The notes: generated from the letters alone by a model not told the origin. DNA of 64,000 nucleotides from Vibrio tapetis subsp. tapetis (GCF_900233005.1 NZ_LT960611.1:2976001-3040000), one strand, 5' to 3'. Positions 41,217-50,400 are shown, counted from the first letter of the stretch. Program-made: numbers and translations.

Positions 41217-42524
41217 ATGGTATTTGTTGAACTGTTTGTTGTTCTGCTCTTTATATTTTTAGGAGCCAGAATTGGCGGCATAGGTATTGGGTTTGCCGGT
41301 GGTGCTGGTGTTATCGCACTGTCTTTAATTATGGGCGTTCCGACTAGCCAAGCGTTTATTCCTGTCGATGTTATTCTGATCATTATGTCTGTGATCACGG
41401 CAATTGCTGCGATGCAAGTTGCAGGTGGTATGGATTGGTTAGTACAAATCGCCGAAAACTTTTTACGAAAGCACCCTGAACGTATTACGTTTTATGCTCC
41501 AATTGTCACCTTCTTTATGACCTTATTAGCCGGTACTGGGCACACTGCCTTTTCAACACTACCCGTTATTGCAGAAGTAGCAAAAGGCCAAGGTGTTCGT
41601 CCTTCTCGCCCTCGTTCTATTGCGGTTGTTGCTTCGCAAATCGCCATTACTGCTTCGCCTATCTCAGCGGCCGTTGTTGCTTTTGCTGCCATGCTTGCCC
41701 CATTTGGCGTTGACTACATCACCTTACTTGCTGTTTGTATCCCAACCACGTTTATCGCTTGTATGATAGGTGCGTTTGTCGCGAACTTCATGGGTGGCGA
41801 GCTTAAGGATGATCCAATCTATCAAGAACGTTTAGCGCAAGGTCTTATTAAATTAAACACTGACGAAAAGCGCGAGATTTTGCCTACCGCAAAACGGGCA
41901 ACGTTTATCTTCATTGCCGCGATCATTTTTGTGGTTTGTTACGCAGCGGCGATTTCAGGTTCTGTTGGCCTTATTGAAAACCCAGCACTTGGCCGAAATG
42001 AAGCCATTATGTCGGTTATGTTAGCGGCAGCGGCGGCCATCGTATTGTTCACTAAAATCGATGCGGCAAAAATCCCAACAGCGGCAACTTTCCGCTCTGG
42101 TATGACAGCCTGTGTTTGTGTTCTTGGTGTTGCATGGCTTGGCTCAACCTTTGTTAACGCTCATGTAGACAGTATTAAAGATGTCGCGGGCGCACTATTG
42201 GCTGATTACCCATGGATGTTAGCGCTGGTATTGTTCTTCGCATCAATGCTGCTCTATTCACAAGGCGCTACAACCGTCGCTCTTATGCCTGCAGCACTAG
42301 CGATCGGTGTTGCACCGTTAACGGCGGTAGCATCTTTTGCCGCAGTAAGTGCCCTGTTCGTTCTACCGACTTACCCAACATTACTAGCAGCAGTAGAAAT
42401 GGATGACACTGGTTCAACTCGCATAGGTAAGTACGTGTTTAACCACCCGTTCTTTATTCCAGGTGTCGTCACCATCGCTTCTTCCGTTACGCTAGGCTTT
42501 ATTTTTGGCGGCATGGTTCTTTAA
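41217..42524 (+). CDS. dcuA: Anaerobic C4-dicarboxylate transporter DcuA
   Basis: Exchanges aspartate/fumarate/malate for succinate across the inner membrane. 435 residues (E. coli DcuA 433), ten to twelve hydrophobic helices, start LFVVLLFIFLGARIGGIGIG, and the conserved FFMTLLAGTGHTAFSTLPVI. The aspA-dcuA-dsbD order equals E. coli aspA-dcuA-dipZ, which favours DcuA over DcuB. ATG with GACGAGGT ribosome site. Confidence 0.93.
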   Translation: MVFVELFVVLLFIFLGARIGGIGIGFAGGAGVIALSLIMGVPTSQAFIPVDVILIIMSVITAIAAMQVAGGMDWLVQIAENFLRKHPERITFYAPIVTFFMTLLAGTGHTAFSTLPVIAEVAKGQGVRPSRPRSIAVVASQIAITASPISAAVVAFAAMLAPFGVDYITLLAVCIPTTFIACMIGAFVANFMGGELKDDPIYQERLAQGLIKLNTDEKREILPTAKRATFIFIAAIIFVVCYAAAISGSVGLIENPALGRNEAIMSVMLAAAAAIVLFTKIDAAKIPTAATFRSGMTACVCVLGVAWLGSTFVNAHVDSIKDVAGALLADYPWMLALVLFFASMLLYSQGATTVALMPAALAIGVAPLTAVASFAAVSALFVLPTYPTLLAAVEMDDTGSTRIGKYVFNHPFFIPGVVTIASSVTLGFIFGGMVL

Positions 42525-42570
42525 TCGCTATCAGCCTTAGCGAATACCGGCTTAGGTGCTGGCATTAATA

Positions 42571-42594
42571 AAAGGGAGCTTCGGCTCCCTTTTT
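42571..42594 (+). terminator. Rho-independent terminator of dcuA
   Basis: AAAGGGAGC-TTCG-GCTCCCTTT hairpin, UUCG loop, T tract. Confidence 0.92.
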
Positions 42595-42686
42595 CGTTTT
42601 TCTGATATGTCGGTTGAAACTTATTGAGCAATTATTAGGTCTGATTGAGTTACACTAGCCTCAACTTAATCTGCGAAGCAATTGAT

Positions 42687-44495
42687 ATGCGCTCAATATT
42701 TTCGGTACTGATCATAGCCATGATCACGTGGTCTTCCCCTTCTTGGGCTTTATTTGGTAACAATGACCAACCAAGCTTCACACCAGACAGCAATCAGTTT
42801 GTAACGGTTTCTGAAGCCTTTCCTTTTAACTTCATCCAGCACTCAGACAAGGTTGAACTAGATTGGCAAGTCAAAGAAGGCTATTACCTTTATCAAGATA
42901 AAATCAGCATTAGTGCGTCTGGTGCAACCATTGACAGCATTGAAATGCGGGATGGCAAACCTTACCAAGATGAGTTCTTTGGCAAGGTTCAGATCTACAC
43001 GACCCCACTTTTGGCAACGGTTTCACTTAGCGATGTAGCCGAAAATGGTGAACTGACCGTCCGATATCAAGGCTGCGCAAAAGCCGGATTTTGTTACCCA
43101 CCAGAAATCATTAAGGTTCCACTTTCTTTAATCGGTAACGGTGAATCATTAAGTACTGAAAAACAACAAGTAGCCAAACCTGCGCAACAGGGTAAGCAGT
43201 CATCAACGCAGCTAAATGATGACAACAACAAACAAAGTCGCCCTCTTCAAACAGACACCTTTACCGATAAACTGGCCAATAATTGGTGGACGCCACTGTT
43301 GTTCTTTGGTCTGGGTATTGGTTTAGCTTTCACGCCATGTGTTCTCCCTATGTACCCTATTTTAACCAGTATTGTACTCGGCAGTGGCAAGCTCAATCAT
43401 CGTAGAGCGCTGACGTTATCTTTTATTTATGTGCAAGGTATGGCGCTCACTTACACCTTACTGGGCTTAGTCGTGGCCTCTGCCGGTTTGCAGTTTCAGG
43501 CCGCCATGCAACACCCATATGTCTTAGTCGGATTAAGTGTTTTATTCGTGGTACTGGCGCTGTCAATGTTTGGCGTATACACCTTACAGCTACCAAGCAC
43601 TCTGCAAACCAAGCTCAACCAGCTAAGTAACCAACAACAGGGTGGCAATAATGCGGGTGTGTTCGCTATGGGTGCAATTTCTGGATTGGTTTGCTCTCCA
43701 TGCACAACGGCTCCCTTATCTGGTGCTTTGCTTTACGTTGCACAAAGTGGCGACATGCTCACAGGTGGGGTTGCTTTATATGCTCTCGCGATAGGGATGG
43801 GTGTCCCGCTCATTGCGGTTGCTGTTTTCGGGAATAAGCTCCTTCCTAAAGCTGGTGGCTGGATGGACAAAGTTAAAATTGTGTTCGGATTTATTCTGCT
43901 TGCCGCGCCAATTTTCTTATTAGAGCGCATTTTGCCCGAGTTGTGGTCTCAAATGTTATGGTCAGCCCTTGGCCTAGTGGCTTTTGGTTGGCTATACCAT
44001 GCCAAAAACCCCTTACCCTTTGGTGGTTGGAAACAAAGCGTCATCGGCATCGTTGCGGTACTTGGTCTGGTTGCTTCTTCATTACCGATTCTCAATCACT
44101 GGATAGCGCCGCCCAAAGCTTCACACCAAGTCGCTCAACCACAATTTATCCGAGTGAATAACATTGCGGAGCTTGAAGCTGAACTGCTACGAGCTAAGCA
44201 AGTAGGTAAACCGGTTATGCTCGACTTTTATGCCGACTGGTGTGTCGCCTGCAAGGAGTTTGAAAAATACACCTTTCATGACGAAAAGGTTTCTCTAAAA
44301 CTGGCCGACTTTATTTTACTTCAAGCCGATGTCACCAAAAATCAAAGCCAAGACATACAATTGCTGAAAGAGCTCAAGGTACTTGGCTTACCGACGATCG
44401 ATTTTTGGGACGCCAATGGAAATTACATGGCGGAAAAAAGGCTAACCGGATTTATGAAAGCAGAGCCGTTTCTAGAACACATAAATACGTTCTAG
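42687..44495 (+). CDS. dsbD: Thiol:disulfide interchange protein DsbD
   Basis: Carries electrons from cytoplasmic thioredoxin to periplasmic DsbC/DsbG and cytochrome maturation. Start [24 protein letters not shown] with GAAG upstream, 602 residues. Earlier in-frame codons precede a signal peptide and are unlikely. Signal peptide about 1-20. N-terminal Ig-like domain with the [11 protein letters not shown] pair. Eight-helix membrane domain with [10 protein letters not shown] and [11 protein letters not shown]-terminal thioredoxin domain with [12 protein letters not shown]. All six redox cysteines are present. Confidence 0.96.
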   Translation: MRSIFSVLIIAMITWSSPSWALFGNNDQPSFTPDSNQFVTVSEAFPFNFIQHSDKVELDWQVKEGYYLYQDKISISASGATIDSIEMRDGKPYQDEFFGKVQIYTTPLLATVSLSDVAENGELTVRYQGCAKAGFCYPPEIIKVPLSLIGNGESLSTEKQQVAKPAQQGKQSSTQLNDDNNKQSRPLQTDTFTDKLANNWWTPLLFFGLGIGLAFTPCVLPMYPILTSIVLGSGKLNHRRALTLSFIYVQGMALTYTLLGLVVASAGLQFQAAMQHPYVLVGLSVLFVVLALSMFGVYTLQLPSTLQTKLNQLSNQQQGGNNAGVFAMGAISGLVCSPCTTAPLSGALLYVAQSGDMLTGGVALYALAIGMGVPLIAVAVFGNKLLPKAGGWMDKVKIVFGFILLAAPIFLLERILPELWSQMLWSALGLVAFGWLYHAKNPLPFGGWKQSVIGIVAVLGLVASSLPILNHWIAPPKASHQVAQPQFIRVNNIAELEAELLRAKQVGKPVMLDFYADWCVACKEFEKYTFHDEKVSLKLADFILLQADVTKNQSQDIQLLKELKVLGLPTIDFWDANGNYMAEKRLTGFMKAEPFLEHINTF

Positions 44496-44504
44496 TTCCT
44501 CCTT

Positions 44505-44537
44505 CAAGAAAGAGACCGAATGGCGGTCTCTTTCTTG
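44505..44537 (+). terminator. Rho-independent terminator of dsbD
   Basis: Perfect 14-bp stem (CAAGAAAGAGACCG arms), 5-base loop. Symmetric sequence, moderate T content. Confidence 0.82.
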
Positions 44538-44719
44538 TCTTATTAATGAATATCCAACCTATAAAAATGCATGGCTATCGCGCGCCTCATTTCATCGAAT
44601 ACACTCTACCCATTCACATTTTAGAAAGAAAAATCAACCAATAGCCCCATAGTAGTTGTTGCTTATGCTGGCGAATGTTTATACTCAATTTAACTAATAT
44701 TTAAAGAGTGTATAACGTC

Positions 44720-45355
44720 ATGGATTCGACCTACACCATCATCATTGCCGACGATCATCCGCTTTTTCGCAATGCTTTATTTCAGTCTGTGCACATGGCG
44801 ATCAGTGGTGCAAACTTGTTGGAAGCCGATTCACTCGATGCATTACTTTCACTCCTTAAAAAAGATCAGGAACCCGATCTATTGCTTCTCGATCTTAAAA
44901 TGCCTGGCGCAAATGGGCTATCGGGCTTAATTCACTTGCGAGCAGAATACCCCGACTTACCTATTGTTGTGGTGTCAGCCAGTGAAGATGCCAGTGTGGT
45001 AACGCAAGTTAAAAGCCATGGTGCATTTGGCTTTATCCCGAAATCTAGCGACATGCGAGAGCTCGTCGCCGCACTTAATCAAGTACTTGGAGGAGAACCC
45101 TTCTTCCCTGAAGGCATGATCACCAACAATCAAGCATGCAACGATTTATCACAAAAAATAGCAGCCCTGACACCTCAGCAATACCGCGTGCTTGGCATGC
45201 TTTCCGATGGCTTGCTGAACAAGCAAATTGCTTATGAACTGCATGTCTCTGAAGCGACGATCAAAGCCCATATGACTGCCATATTTCGTAAACTTGACGT
45301 TAAAAATCGCACTCAAGCCGTCATATTGTTGCAGCAACTAGAACCTGAGCAATAA
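44720..45355 (+). CDS. crbR: CrbR-type response regulator (acetate switch), LuxR/NarL family
   Basis: 211 residues from the ATG (MDSTYTIIIADDHPLF). A GTG four codons earlier is less likely. Receiver domain 1 to about 125 with D58 (LLLLDLKMP) and the lysine in FIPKSS. LuxR-type helix-turn-helix about 145-205 (LTPQQYRVLGMLSDGLLNKQIAYELHVSEATIKAHMTAIFRKL). In V. cholerae CrbR, with kinase CrbS, activates acs. The match of this gene set (SSS-domain kinase, DUF294 protein, exonuclease, acs nearby) supports the name. Kinase and regulator genes are about 7 kb apart on opposite strands. Confidence 0.82.
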   Translation: MDSTYTIIIADDHPLFRNALFQSVHMAISGANLLEADSLDALLSLLKKDQEPDLLLLDLKMPGANGLSGLIHLRAEYPDLPIVVVSASEDASVVTQVKSHGAFGFIPKSSDMRELVAALNQVLGGEPFFPEGMITNNQACNDLSQKIAALTPQQYRVLGMLSDGLLNKQIAYELHVSEATIKAHMTAIFRKLDVKNRTQAVILLQQLEPEQ

Positions 45356-45384
45356 GCGCTTACATTGCTCTTACACACGATACT

Positions 45385-45418
45385 CAGTTAAGTGGTAAAC
45401 TCACCGATTACTTAACTG
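45385..45418. repeat. 9-bp inverted repeat between crbR and marC
   Basis: CAGTTAAGT and ACTTAACTG are perfect arms 16 bp apart, with an inner GGT/ACC pair. No T tract follows, so it is not a standard terminator. Could be an operator or mRNA stem. Confidence 0.5.
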
Positions 45419-45474
45419 ACGTATTTAATGTTAGTTAATTATCCCTCTGTTAATTCAAACTCTGGGAGGCCCTT

Positions 45475-46098
45475 GTGCTCAGTATTATCATTACCCAATT
45501 TATCGTCCTATGGGCAGTTATTGACCCGATTGGATCCGTTCCAGTTTATCTTTCTCAAACCCACCACCTCACACAAAAACAGCGCCGATTAGTGGCATTA
45601 AAAGCCATTGCTATCTCTGCTGGTGTATTACTATTTTTCTTAGTCGCCGGACAACTTGTGTTAGAAGCAATGCAGATCCCGTTACCAGCCTTCCAAGCCG
45701 CTGGCGGTTTAGTTTTGCTACTTTTTGCCCTGTCTATGATTTTTGGGGAAAGCAAACCTGAACAAGAACAGAAAATGGCAGAAGAGATAACTCGATCCGA
45801 TTTAGCCAATCTCGCGGTTTATCCATTGGCGATTCCATCCATTGCCTCACCCGGTGCCATGATGGCAATTGTCATGCTAACCGACAACAATCGCTACGCC
45901 TTAGTCGAACAGTCCATCACCGCCGCTGTAATGCTTGGTGTTCTGCTCATAACGCTATTACTGCTATTGGGCGCAACGCATATACAAAAAGTCATCGGAA
46001 ATGTAGGGGCAGCGATCATCAGTAGAGTGATGGGGCTAATACTTGCGGCTGTCGCGGTCAACAATTTACTGCTAGGGATCAAAGATTTCTACATGTAA
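45475..46098 (+). CDS. MarC family (UPF0056) membrane protein, YhgN-like
   Basis: 207 residues, GTG start behind a strong GGGAGG ribosome site. Six hydrophobic helices with the family N-terminus ITQFIVLWAVIDPIGSVPVYLS and the central YPLAIPSIASPGAMMAIV. The family was once linked to multiple antibiotic resistance, but no transport substrate is established. It ends 3 bp before a candidate CrbR site and has its own terminator, and lies between crbR and the symporter operon. Confidence 0.85.
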   Translation: MLSIIITQFIVLWAVIDPIGSVPVYLSQTHHLTQKQRRLVALKAIAISAGVLLFFLVAGQLVLEAMQIPLPAFQAAGGLVLLLFALSMIFGESKPEQEQKMAEEITRSDLANLAVYPLAIPSIASPGAMMAIVMLTDNNRYALVEQSITAAVMLGVLLITLLLLLGATHIQKVIGNVGAAIISRVMGLILAAVAVNNLLLGIKDFYM

Positions 46099-46100
46099 TC

Positions 46101-46116
46101 TTAGACCTTTGGCTAA
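46101..46116. promoter_or_regulatory. Candidate CrbR operator 1 (upstream of symporter operon)
   Basis: TTAGACCTTTGGCTAA is an inverted repeat of TTAG-C halves around 4 bp. Read on the minus strand it ends in GTCTAA, the half-site also found upstream of the DUF294 gene and acs. It is separated from the symporter genes by the marC terminator, so any action would be from a distance. A weaker copy (CTAGACACAAGCCTGA) is at 46221-46236. Confidence 0.4.
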
Positions 46117-46135
46117 GTTAACATTAAATTAACAT
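46117..46135 (-). promoter_or_regulatory. ArcA-like box 1
   Basis: On the minus strand GTTAATTTAATGTTAAC contains two GTTAA repeats 11 bp apart, the direct-repeat pattern of ArcA sites. It abuts candidate CrbR operator 1. Confidence 0.5.
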
Positions 46136-46161
46136 CACACTTCACAGACCTAACCCCTCTA

Positions 46162-46188
46162 AACGCCCATTTTACGGGCGTTTTTTGT
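46162..46188 (+). terminator. Rho-independent terminator of marC
   Basis: AACGCCC-ATTTTAC-GGGCGTT hairpin followed by TTTTTGTTTTT. Confidence 0.9.
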
Positions 46189-46220
46189 TTTTGACGCCCC
46201 GACTAAAGTTGAAAAGATCT

Positions 46221-46236
46221 CTAGACACAAGCCTGA
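46221..46236. promoter_or_regulatory. Weaker candidate CrbR site
   Basis: CTAGAC-ACAA-GCCTGA matches TTAGAC-N4-GTCTAA at 9 of 12 positions. It lies beyond the marC terminator, 56 bp before the DUF4212 gene, a more usual place for an activator. Confidence 0.3.
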
Positions 46237-46239
46237 TAG

Positions 46240-46266
46240 TGTTAATCATGTAACATCTGATTAACA
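46240..46266. promoter_or_regulatory. 9-bp inverted repeat containing ArcA-like box 2
   Basis: TGTTAATCA and TGATTAACA are perfect arms around 9 bp. On the minus strand GTTAATCAGATGTTACA also gives two GTTA repeats 11 bp apart, as in ArcA boxes. It lies 26 bp before the DUF4212 ATG, so binding would block transcription or the start site. Confidence 0.45.
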
Positions 46267-46291
46267 CGACCTATAGCGAAAGGAGAATGCA

Positions 46292-46558
46292 ATGGCGTTC
46301 GAATCAACGGAACATGCACAGGCGTACTGGAAAGAAAATCTAGGGATCATGGGCTCACTATTAGCAGTCTGGTTCATCGTCTCGTACGGGGCAGGCATTT
46401 TATTTGTCGACGCACTGAATACGATTCAGTTTGGTGGTTTCAAACTGGGATTCTGGTTTGCACAGCAAGGCTCGATATACACCTTCGTTGCCCTGATCTT
46501 TATTTACGTTGCTCGCATGAATGCGCTCGACAAAAAATACAACGTACAGGAAGATTAA
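46292..46558 (+). CDS. DUF4212 small subunit of a sodium:solute symporter
   Basis: 88 residues with two membrane helices (about 19-41 and 52-74), beginning MAFESTEHAQAYWKENLGI, the standard start of DUF4212 proteins. These are always paired with an SSS-family permease, which follows 12 bp later. AAGGAG ribosome site. Not the DUF485 (YjcH) partner of E. coli ActP, so this is a distinct transporter type. Confidence 0.9.
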   Translation: MAFESTEHAQAYWKENLGIMGSLLAVWFIVSYGAGILFVDALNTIQFGGFKLGFWFAQQGSIYTFVALIFIYVARMNALDKKYNVQED

Positions 46559-46570
46559 GAGGCTAAAGAA

Positions 46571-48274
46571 ATGGATATTCAAACTTGGACGTTTATTCTC
46601 GTCGGTATTACATTTGCACTGTATATCGGCATCGCAATCTGGGCTCGTGCTGGATCAACCAGTGAATTCTATGTTGCAGGCGGTGGTGTTCACCCTGTCG
46701 CCAATGGCATGGCAACCGCTGCTGACTGGATGTCGGCGGCTTCTTTCATCTCCATGGCCGGTATCATCTCATTCGTTGGTTACGACGGTGCGGTATACCT
46801 AATGGGTTGGACGGGCGGTTATGTACTGCTTGCTCTTTGTTTAGCACCTTACTTACGTAAATTTGGCCAATTCACCGTGCCAGATTTTATCGGTGAGCGT
46901 TACTACTCCCGAACAGCACGTATGGTTGCGGTATTCTGTGCGATCTTCGTCTCGTTCACATACGTTGCCGGCCAAATGCGTGGTGTTGGTGTTGTATTCT
47001 CTCGCTTCCTAGAAGTCGACATTAACCTCGGCATCATCATTGGTATGGGTATTGTGTTCTTCTACGCAGTGCTTGGTGGCATGAAAGGCATCACTTATAC
47101 GCAGGTAGCTCAATTCTGTGTTCTCATTTTCGCTTTCCTTGTACCAGCAATCTTTACCTCTATCATGATGACAGGTAACCCACTTCCACAAGTTGGCATG
47201 GGTTCAACCCTAACGGGCACCGATGTCTATCTACTGGATAAACTTGATGGTTTAACCGAAGAACTTGGATTCACCGCCTATACCGAAGGTAACAAGAGCA
47301 TGGTGGATGTCTTCTTCATCTGTGCCGCTCTTATGGTTGGTACTGCGGGTCTGCCACACGTAATTATTCGTTTCTTCACGGTACCACGTGTACGTGATGC
47401 TCGTATCTCAGCGGGTTGGGCACTGCTGTTCATCTCTTTGCTATACACAACAGCACCTGGTGTTGCAGCGTTTGCTCGAGTGAATATGATTGAAACCATC
47501 AACGGACCAGACATGAAAGGTGTGTCTGCTGAAAACGCACCAAGCTGGTACCAGAACTGGGAAAGCACCGGTCTTGTTGGCTGGGAAGATAAAAACGGCG
47601 ATGGCAAGATGTTCTACTCTGGCGATGAACGCAATGAGATGAAAATCAACCGTGACATCATCGTACTGGCATCACCTGAGCTTGCGAAACTTCCTAACTG
47701 GGTAGTTGCTCTATTGGCAGCCGGTGGCTTAGCTGCTGCACTATCAACAGCGGCAGGTCTTCTATTGGTAATCTCAACCTCTATTTCTCATGACTTACTG
47801 AAGAAAGGCTTCAGACCGAACATGACAGATAAACAAGAACTGCTAGCCGCACGTTTGGCTGCGATGGTTGCGATTGTTGGTGCGGGTTACTTAGGTATCA
47901 ACCCTCCAGGCTTTGTAGCACAAGTGGTGGCGTTTGCCTTCGGCTTAGCCGCAGCATCCTTCTTCCCCGCTATCATCCTCGGTATCTTCTATAAGAAGAT
48001 GAACAAGGAAGGTGCAATTGCCGGTATGTTGAGTGGTATTGCCTTCACAGCAAGTTACATCATCTACTTCAAGTTCATTAACCCAGCAGCAAGCTCACCT
48101 GAAAACTGGTGGTTTGGTATCAGCCCAGAAGGCATTGGTACACTAGGTATGTGTTTGAACTTTGTAGTATCGATTGTTGTGAACAAATTTACTGCTGAAG
48201 TACCAGAAGACGTACAAGAGATGGTTGAGTCTATTCGTTACCCTAAAGGTTCGGGCGAAGCTCACGACCATTAA
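46571..48274 (+). CDS. Sodium:solute symporter (SSS family), probable acetate/small carboxylate importer
   Basis: 567 residues, about thirteen membrane helices, starting IQTWTFILVGITFALYIGIAIWARAGSTSEFYVAGG, with the SSS sodium-site regions (ADWMSAASFISMAG, GGLAAALSTAAGLLLVIS). The substrate is not proven by sequence. Acetate is favoured because the DUF4212-SSS pair lies within the crbR...crbS-acs region and such permeases belong to CrbSR regulons. An unusual soluble loop at about 235-370 includes an EF-hand-like DKNGDGKMF stretch. Its own terminator is displaced by the group II intron that begins 33 bp past the stop. Confidence 0.88.
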   Translation: MDIQTWTFILVGITFALYIGIAIWARAGSTSEFYVAGGGVHPVANGMATAADWMSAASFISMAGIISFVGYDGAVYLMGWTGGYVLLALCLAPYLRKFGQFTVPDFIGERYYSRTARMVAVFCAIFVSFTYVAGQMRGVGVVFSRFLEVDINLGIIIGMGIVFFYAVLGGMKGITYTQVAQFCVLIFAFLVPAIFTSIMMTGNPLPQVGMGSTLTGTDVYLLDKLDGLTEELGFTAYTEGNKSMVDVFFICAALMVGTAGLPHVIIRFFTVPRVRDARISAGWALLFISLLYTTAPGVAAFARVNMIETINGPDMKGVSAENAPSWYQNWESTGLVGWEDKNGDGKMFYSGDERNEMKINRDIIVLASPELAKLPNWVVALLAAGGLAAALSTAAGLLLVISTSISHDLLKKGFRPNMTDKQELLAARLAAMVAIVGAGYLGINPPGFVAQVVAFAFGLAAASFFPAIILGIFYKKMNKEGAIAGMLSGIAFTASYIIYFKFINPAASSPENWWFGISPEGIGTLGMCLNFVVSIVVNKFTAEVPEDVQEMVESIRYPKGSGEAHDH

Positions 48275-48348
48275 TAGTGCGGATTAGTTGTAGGGATTAA
48301 CCCTCACATCGAGTAGGGTGAGGCGTCTCCGCCTCATCCCTCTCACAG

Positions 48349-48378
48349 AACCGTACGTACGGACCTCGTATACGGCTC
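48349..48378 (-). ncRNA. Group II intron domain V (catalytic hairpin)
   Basis: On the minus strand, GAGCCGTA pairs with TACGGTTC as the lower helix, with a two-base bulge and a short capped upper helix, the usual domain V shape. The maturase stop TGA overlaps its first bases. Domain VI (GATGAGGCG-GAGA-CGCCTCACCC) follows at about 48315-48338. Confidence 0.8.
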
Positions 48379-49660
48379 ATGCACATTTCCATTCAGCATA
48401 ATGGCTGAACACATATCCTGTCCTAACGTGTTCAAGATTCACTAATCCAAGGTCGTTAAACCATTGATTTGGCATCGAGTAACTGGCTAATGGACTCGCA
48501 GCATTTCTCCAACTATCCATACAGATATACCTGAATGACCCTTCGTAACCTAGCTGTCTTAGCCTGCGGTGGAGTCGGGTCGGTTTTTTCCATAATCGTA
48601 ATTGGACGCTGCGAAGTCTTCGCCTTAACCACGCGGCCAGTTTCTTAAACTCCCTGTTGGCATTCGCTATTCGAAAGTACTGGCTGAACCCTCTCAGAAG
48701 TGGATTCAGTTGTTTAATGACTTCTAACAATGGCTTACCGCCATTGCGTCTTGTCACTCGCTTCAACTTTCCTTTGAACGTCGACATTTTCTTTGGCTGA
48801 ATACGGCTATAATGGCTACCGATTTCTATTCCAAGGAATTTCACACCTTCGCCGCTGTGCGCTATGTGTGATTTGGTTTCGTTCACCGTTAACTTGAGCT
48901 GTTTTTCCAGGACCTTCGTTGCCTGTACTTGCGCATTTTCTGCACCTTTACGGCTGCGACAGAAGATCAGTATGTCGTCGGCATAACGGACTATTCGATG
49001 TCCTCGCTTTCGCATCTCTTGATCAAACGCATCCAGATAGATGTTCGCTATCAGTGGGCTTATTACTCCACCTTGCGGACTACCTATCTCGGTATGCTGC
49101 CACTCTCCATCAACCATTACGCCACTTTTCAGGAACTGTTTGATGAGCTCCAGTACGCTACTGTCTGTGACTCGTTTCTTAATGCTTTTTAGAATAAGCT
49201 CATGATCGAGCTTATCGAAGCACTTCGATAAGTCCATATCTACGACGTGTTGCATTCCGTATCGACGGATGAACATCGTCGCTTTGTTTATAGCATCGTG
49301 ACAACTTCGATTCGGTCTATACCCAAAGCTGGATGGGTGAAACTGCTCTTCGAAGATTGGGGTTAATAGATCATTTAGAGCTTGTTGGACAACTCTATCC
49401 CGTACTGTTGGGATCCCAAGTAATCGCACCCCACCATCATCTTTCGGTATTTCTACCCGTCTGACGGGTTGAGGGGTGTATCGCTTGGTTTTGAGTTCCA
49501 GAAGAAGTTGATCTAGGTTATCACTCAGATTTTGGGCGTAGTCGCTTAGGCTCTGCCTATCTATTCCGGCCGCGCCTTTCGCTTCCCACACTTTTTTAAA
49601 TCCTTTATAGAGTCGCTCTTTGTGGAGCAAGTGACCATATAAACTGTAGTAAACTCTCAA
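48377..49660 (-). CDS. Group II intron reverse transcriptase/maturase (LtrA-like)
   Basis: Copies the intron into DNA targets and assists its splicing. 427 residues, TTG start with AAAGGA ribosome site. RT motifs in order: QPVRRVEIPKDDGGVRLLGIPTVRDRVVQ (about 64-92), VVDMDLSKCFDKLDH (about 138-152), GSPQGGVISPLIANIYLD (about 192-209), catalytic YADD (about 226-229), and the thumb/X domain to about 420 (WLRRRLRSVQLRLWKKP). No HNH endonuclease, consistent with class C. No frameshift seen, so it may be active. Stop overlaps domain V. Confidence 0.93.
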   Translation of the reverse strand: MRVYYSLYGHLLHKERLYKGFKKVWEAKGAAGIDRQSLSDYAQNLSDNLDQLLLELKTKRYTPQPVRRVEIPKDDGGVRLLGIPTVRDRVVQQALNDLLTPIFEEQFHPSSFGYRPNRSCHDAINKATMFIRRYGMQHVVDMDLSKCFDKLDHELILKSIKKRVTDSSVLELIKQFLKSGVMVDGEWQHTEIGSPQGGVISPLIANIYLDAFDQEMRKRGHRIVRYADDILIFCRSRKGAENAQVQATKVLEKQLKLTVNETKSHIAHSGEGVKFLGIEIGSHYSRIQPKKMSTFKGKLKRVTRRNGGKPLLEVIKQLNPLLRGFSQYFRIANANREFKKLAAWLRRRLRSVQLRLWKKPTRLHRRLRQLGYEGSFRYICMDSWRNAASPLASYSMPNQWFNDLGLVNLEHVRTGYVFSHYAEWKCA

Positions 49661-50400
49661 CTTTTTCCTTTAGATTGTGTGCCGTGTGGGGACAAATGCT
49701 CTCTCACAGTGTTGGTGTATTTCACTCCACTCTCTAGCCTTCTAGCTCAATGGCAATTTACTAGAGTGAGTCAGAGTTACTCCCTTGTACGGTTTCTCGC
49801 TTCAGTGCTTTGCTTTCACAAAGACCGAGACGGAATACCTCGATAGCTAATCAACTTGTATACCACTGAAAAAAAAACATCTGCTCATCACAGACTTAAA
49901 ATGTACTTCATCCCTTCGCAACACCAGATTGCTTTTGGCAAAATGTTGTCCCATCAGACGTGTTACTGATGGTCAGCTCAGTTTTATCCTCCACACCATT
50001 ACTGGGCTTCACCGGCCGAGCTTTACTCACTACTACGGATTCATCTGCCACCTCGCACCAACATAGATCTTGGCTCTCGCCTTGAGTTTATGCTTCCGAC
50101 GTTTGCTCGGATGTGGTGTCAGGCTTCCCCAGTTACTGCACTGGCTCCCTGTTAACAATGCCACCCTCAAGCACAATCTAGGTCTGATTGAGTATCGGGC
50201 TTCACGCTATTTTGCACGCTTACCCACCTAAATTGCCGAATCAGGTTCACTTTCGTTGTGTACTGTTAACTTCCTATCGCTTCCTTCAAACCCTGCCGTT
50301 GGCCAGCAACGCCCTTGCGATTCGGATTATCTTCCCCTCAATCAGGGTGATTTAGGCTTCTTTCAGCCTAATGGGTTTGCCAGCTTCGCTGGGCAAACAA

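Larger units (their letters stand above)
48308..50398 (-). mobile_element. Group II intron, bacterial class C type, about 2.09 kb
   Basis: Read on the minus strand: 5' end GTTTGCCCAGCGAAGC at 50398, about 740 bases of structured ribozyme, the RT/maturase ORF, then domain V and VI, ending CTACTCGAT at 48308. The 5' boundary directly follows a terminator hairpin and T run (50401-50429 read on the minus strand), the insertion rule of class C introns. The maturase has no endonuclease domain. The ends are inferred from motif and target rule, so they could be off by a few bases. It lies in the 3' flank of the symporter gene and interrupts no ORF. Confidence 0.85.

Noticed and set aside
46240..46266. 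Terminator for the marC transcript
   Set aside because: A true GC-rich terminator already lies at 46162-46188. This AT-rich repeat has no T tract and is better read as an operator.
48377..49660. Possible retron or diversity-generating reverse transcriptase
   Set aside because: The protein has the group II maturase thumb/X domain, and domain V, domain VI and the class C boundaries are present. No msr/msd or template repeat seen.
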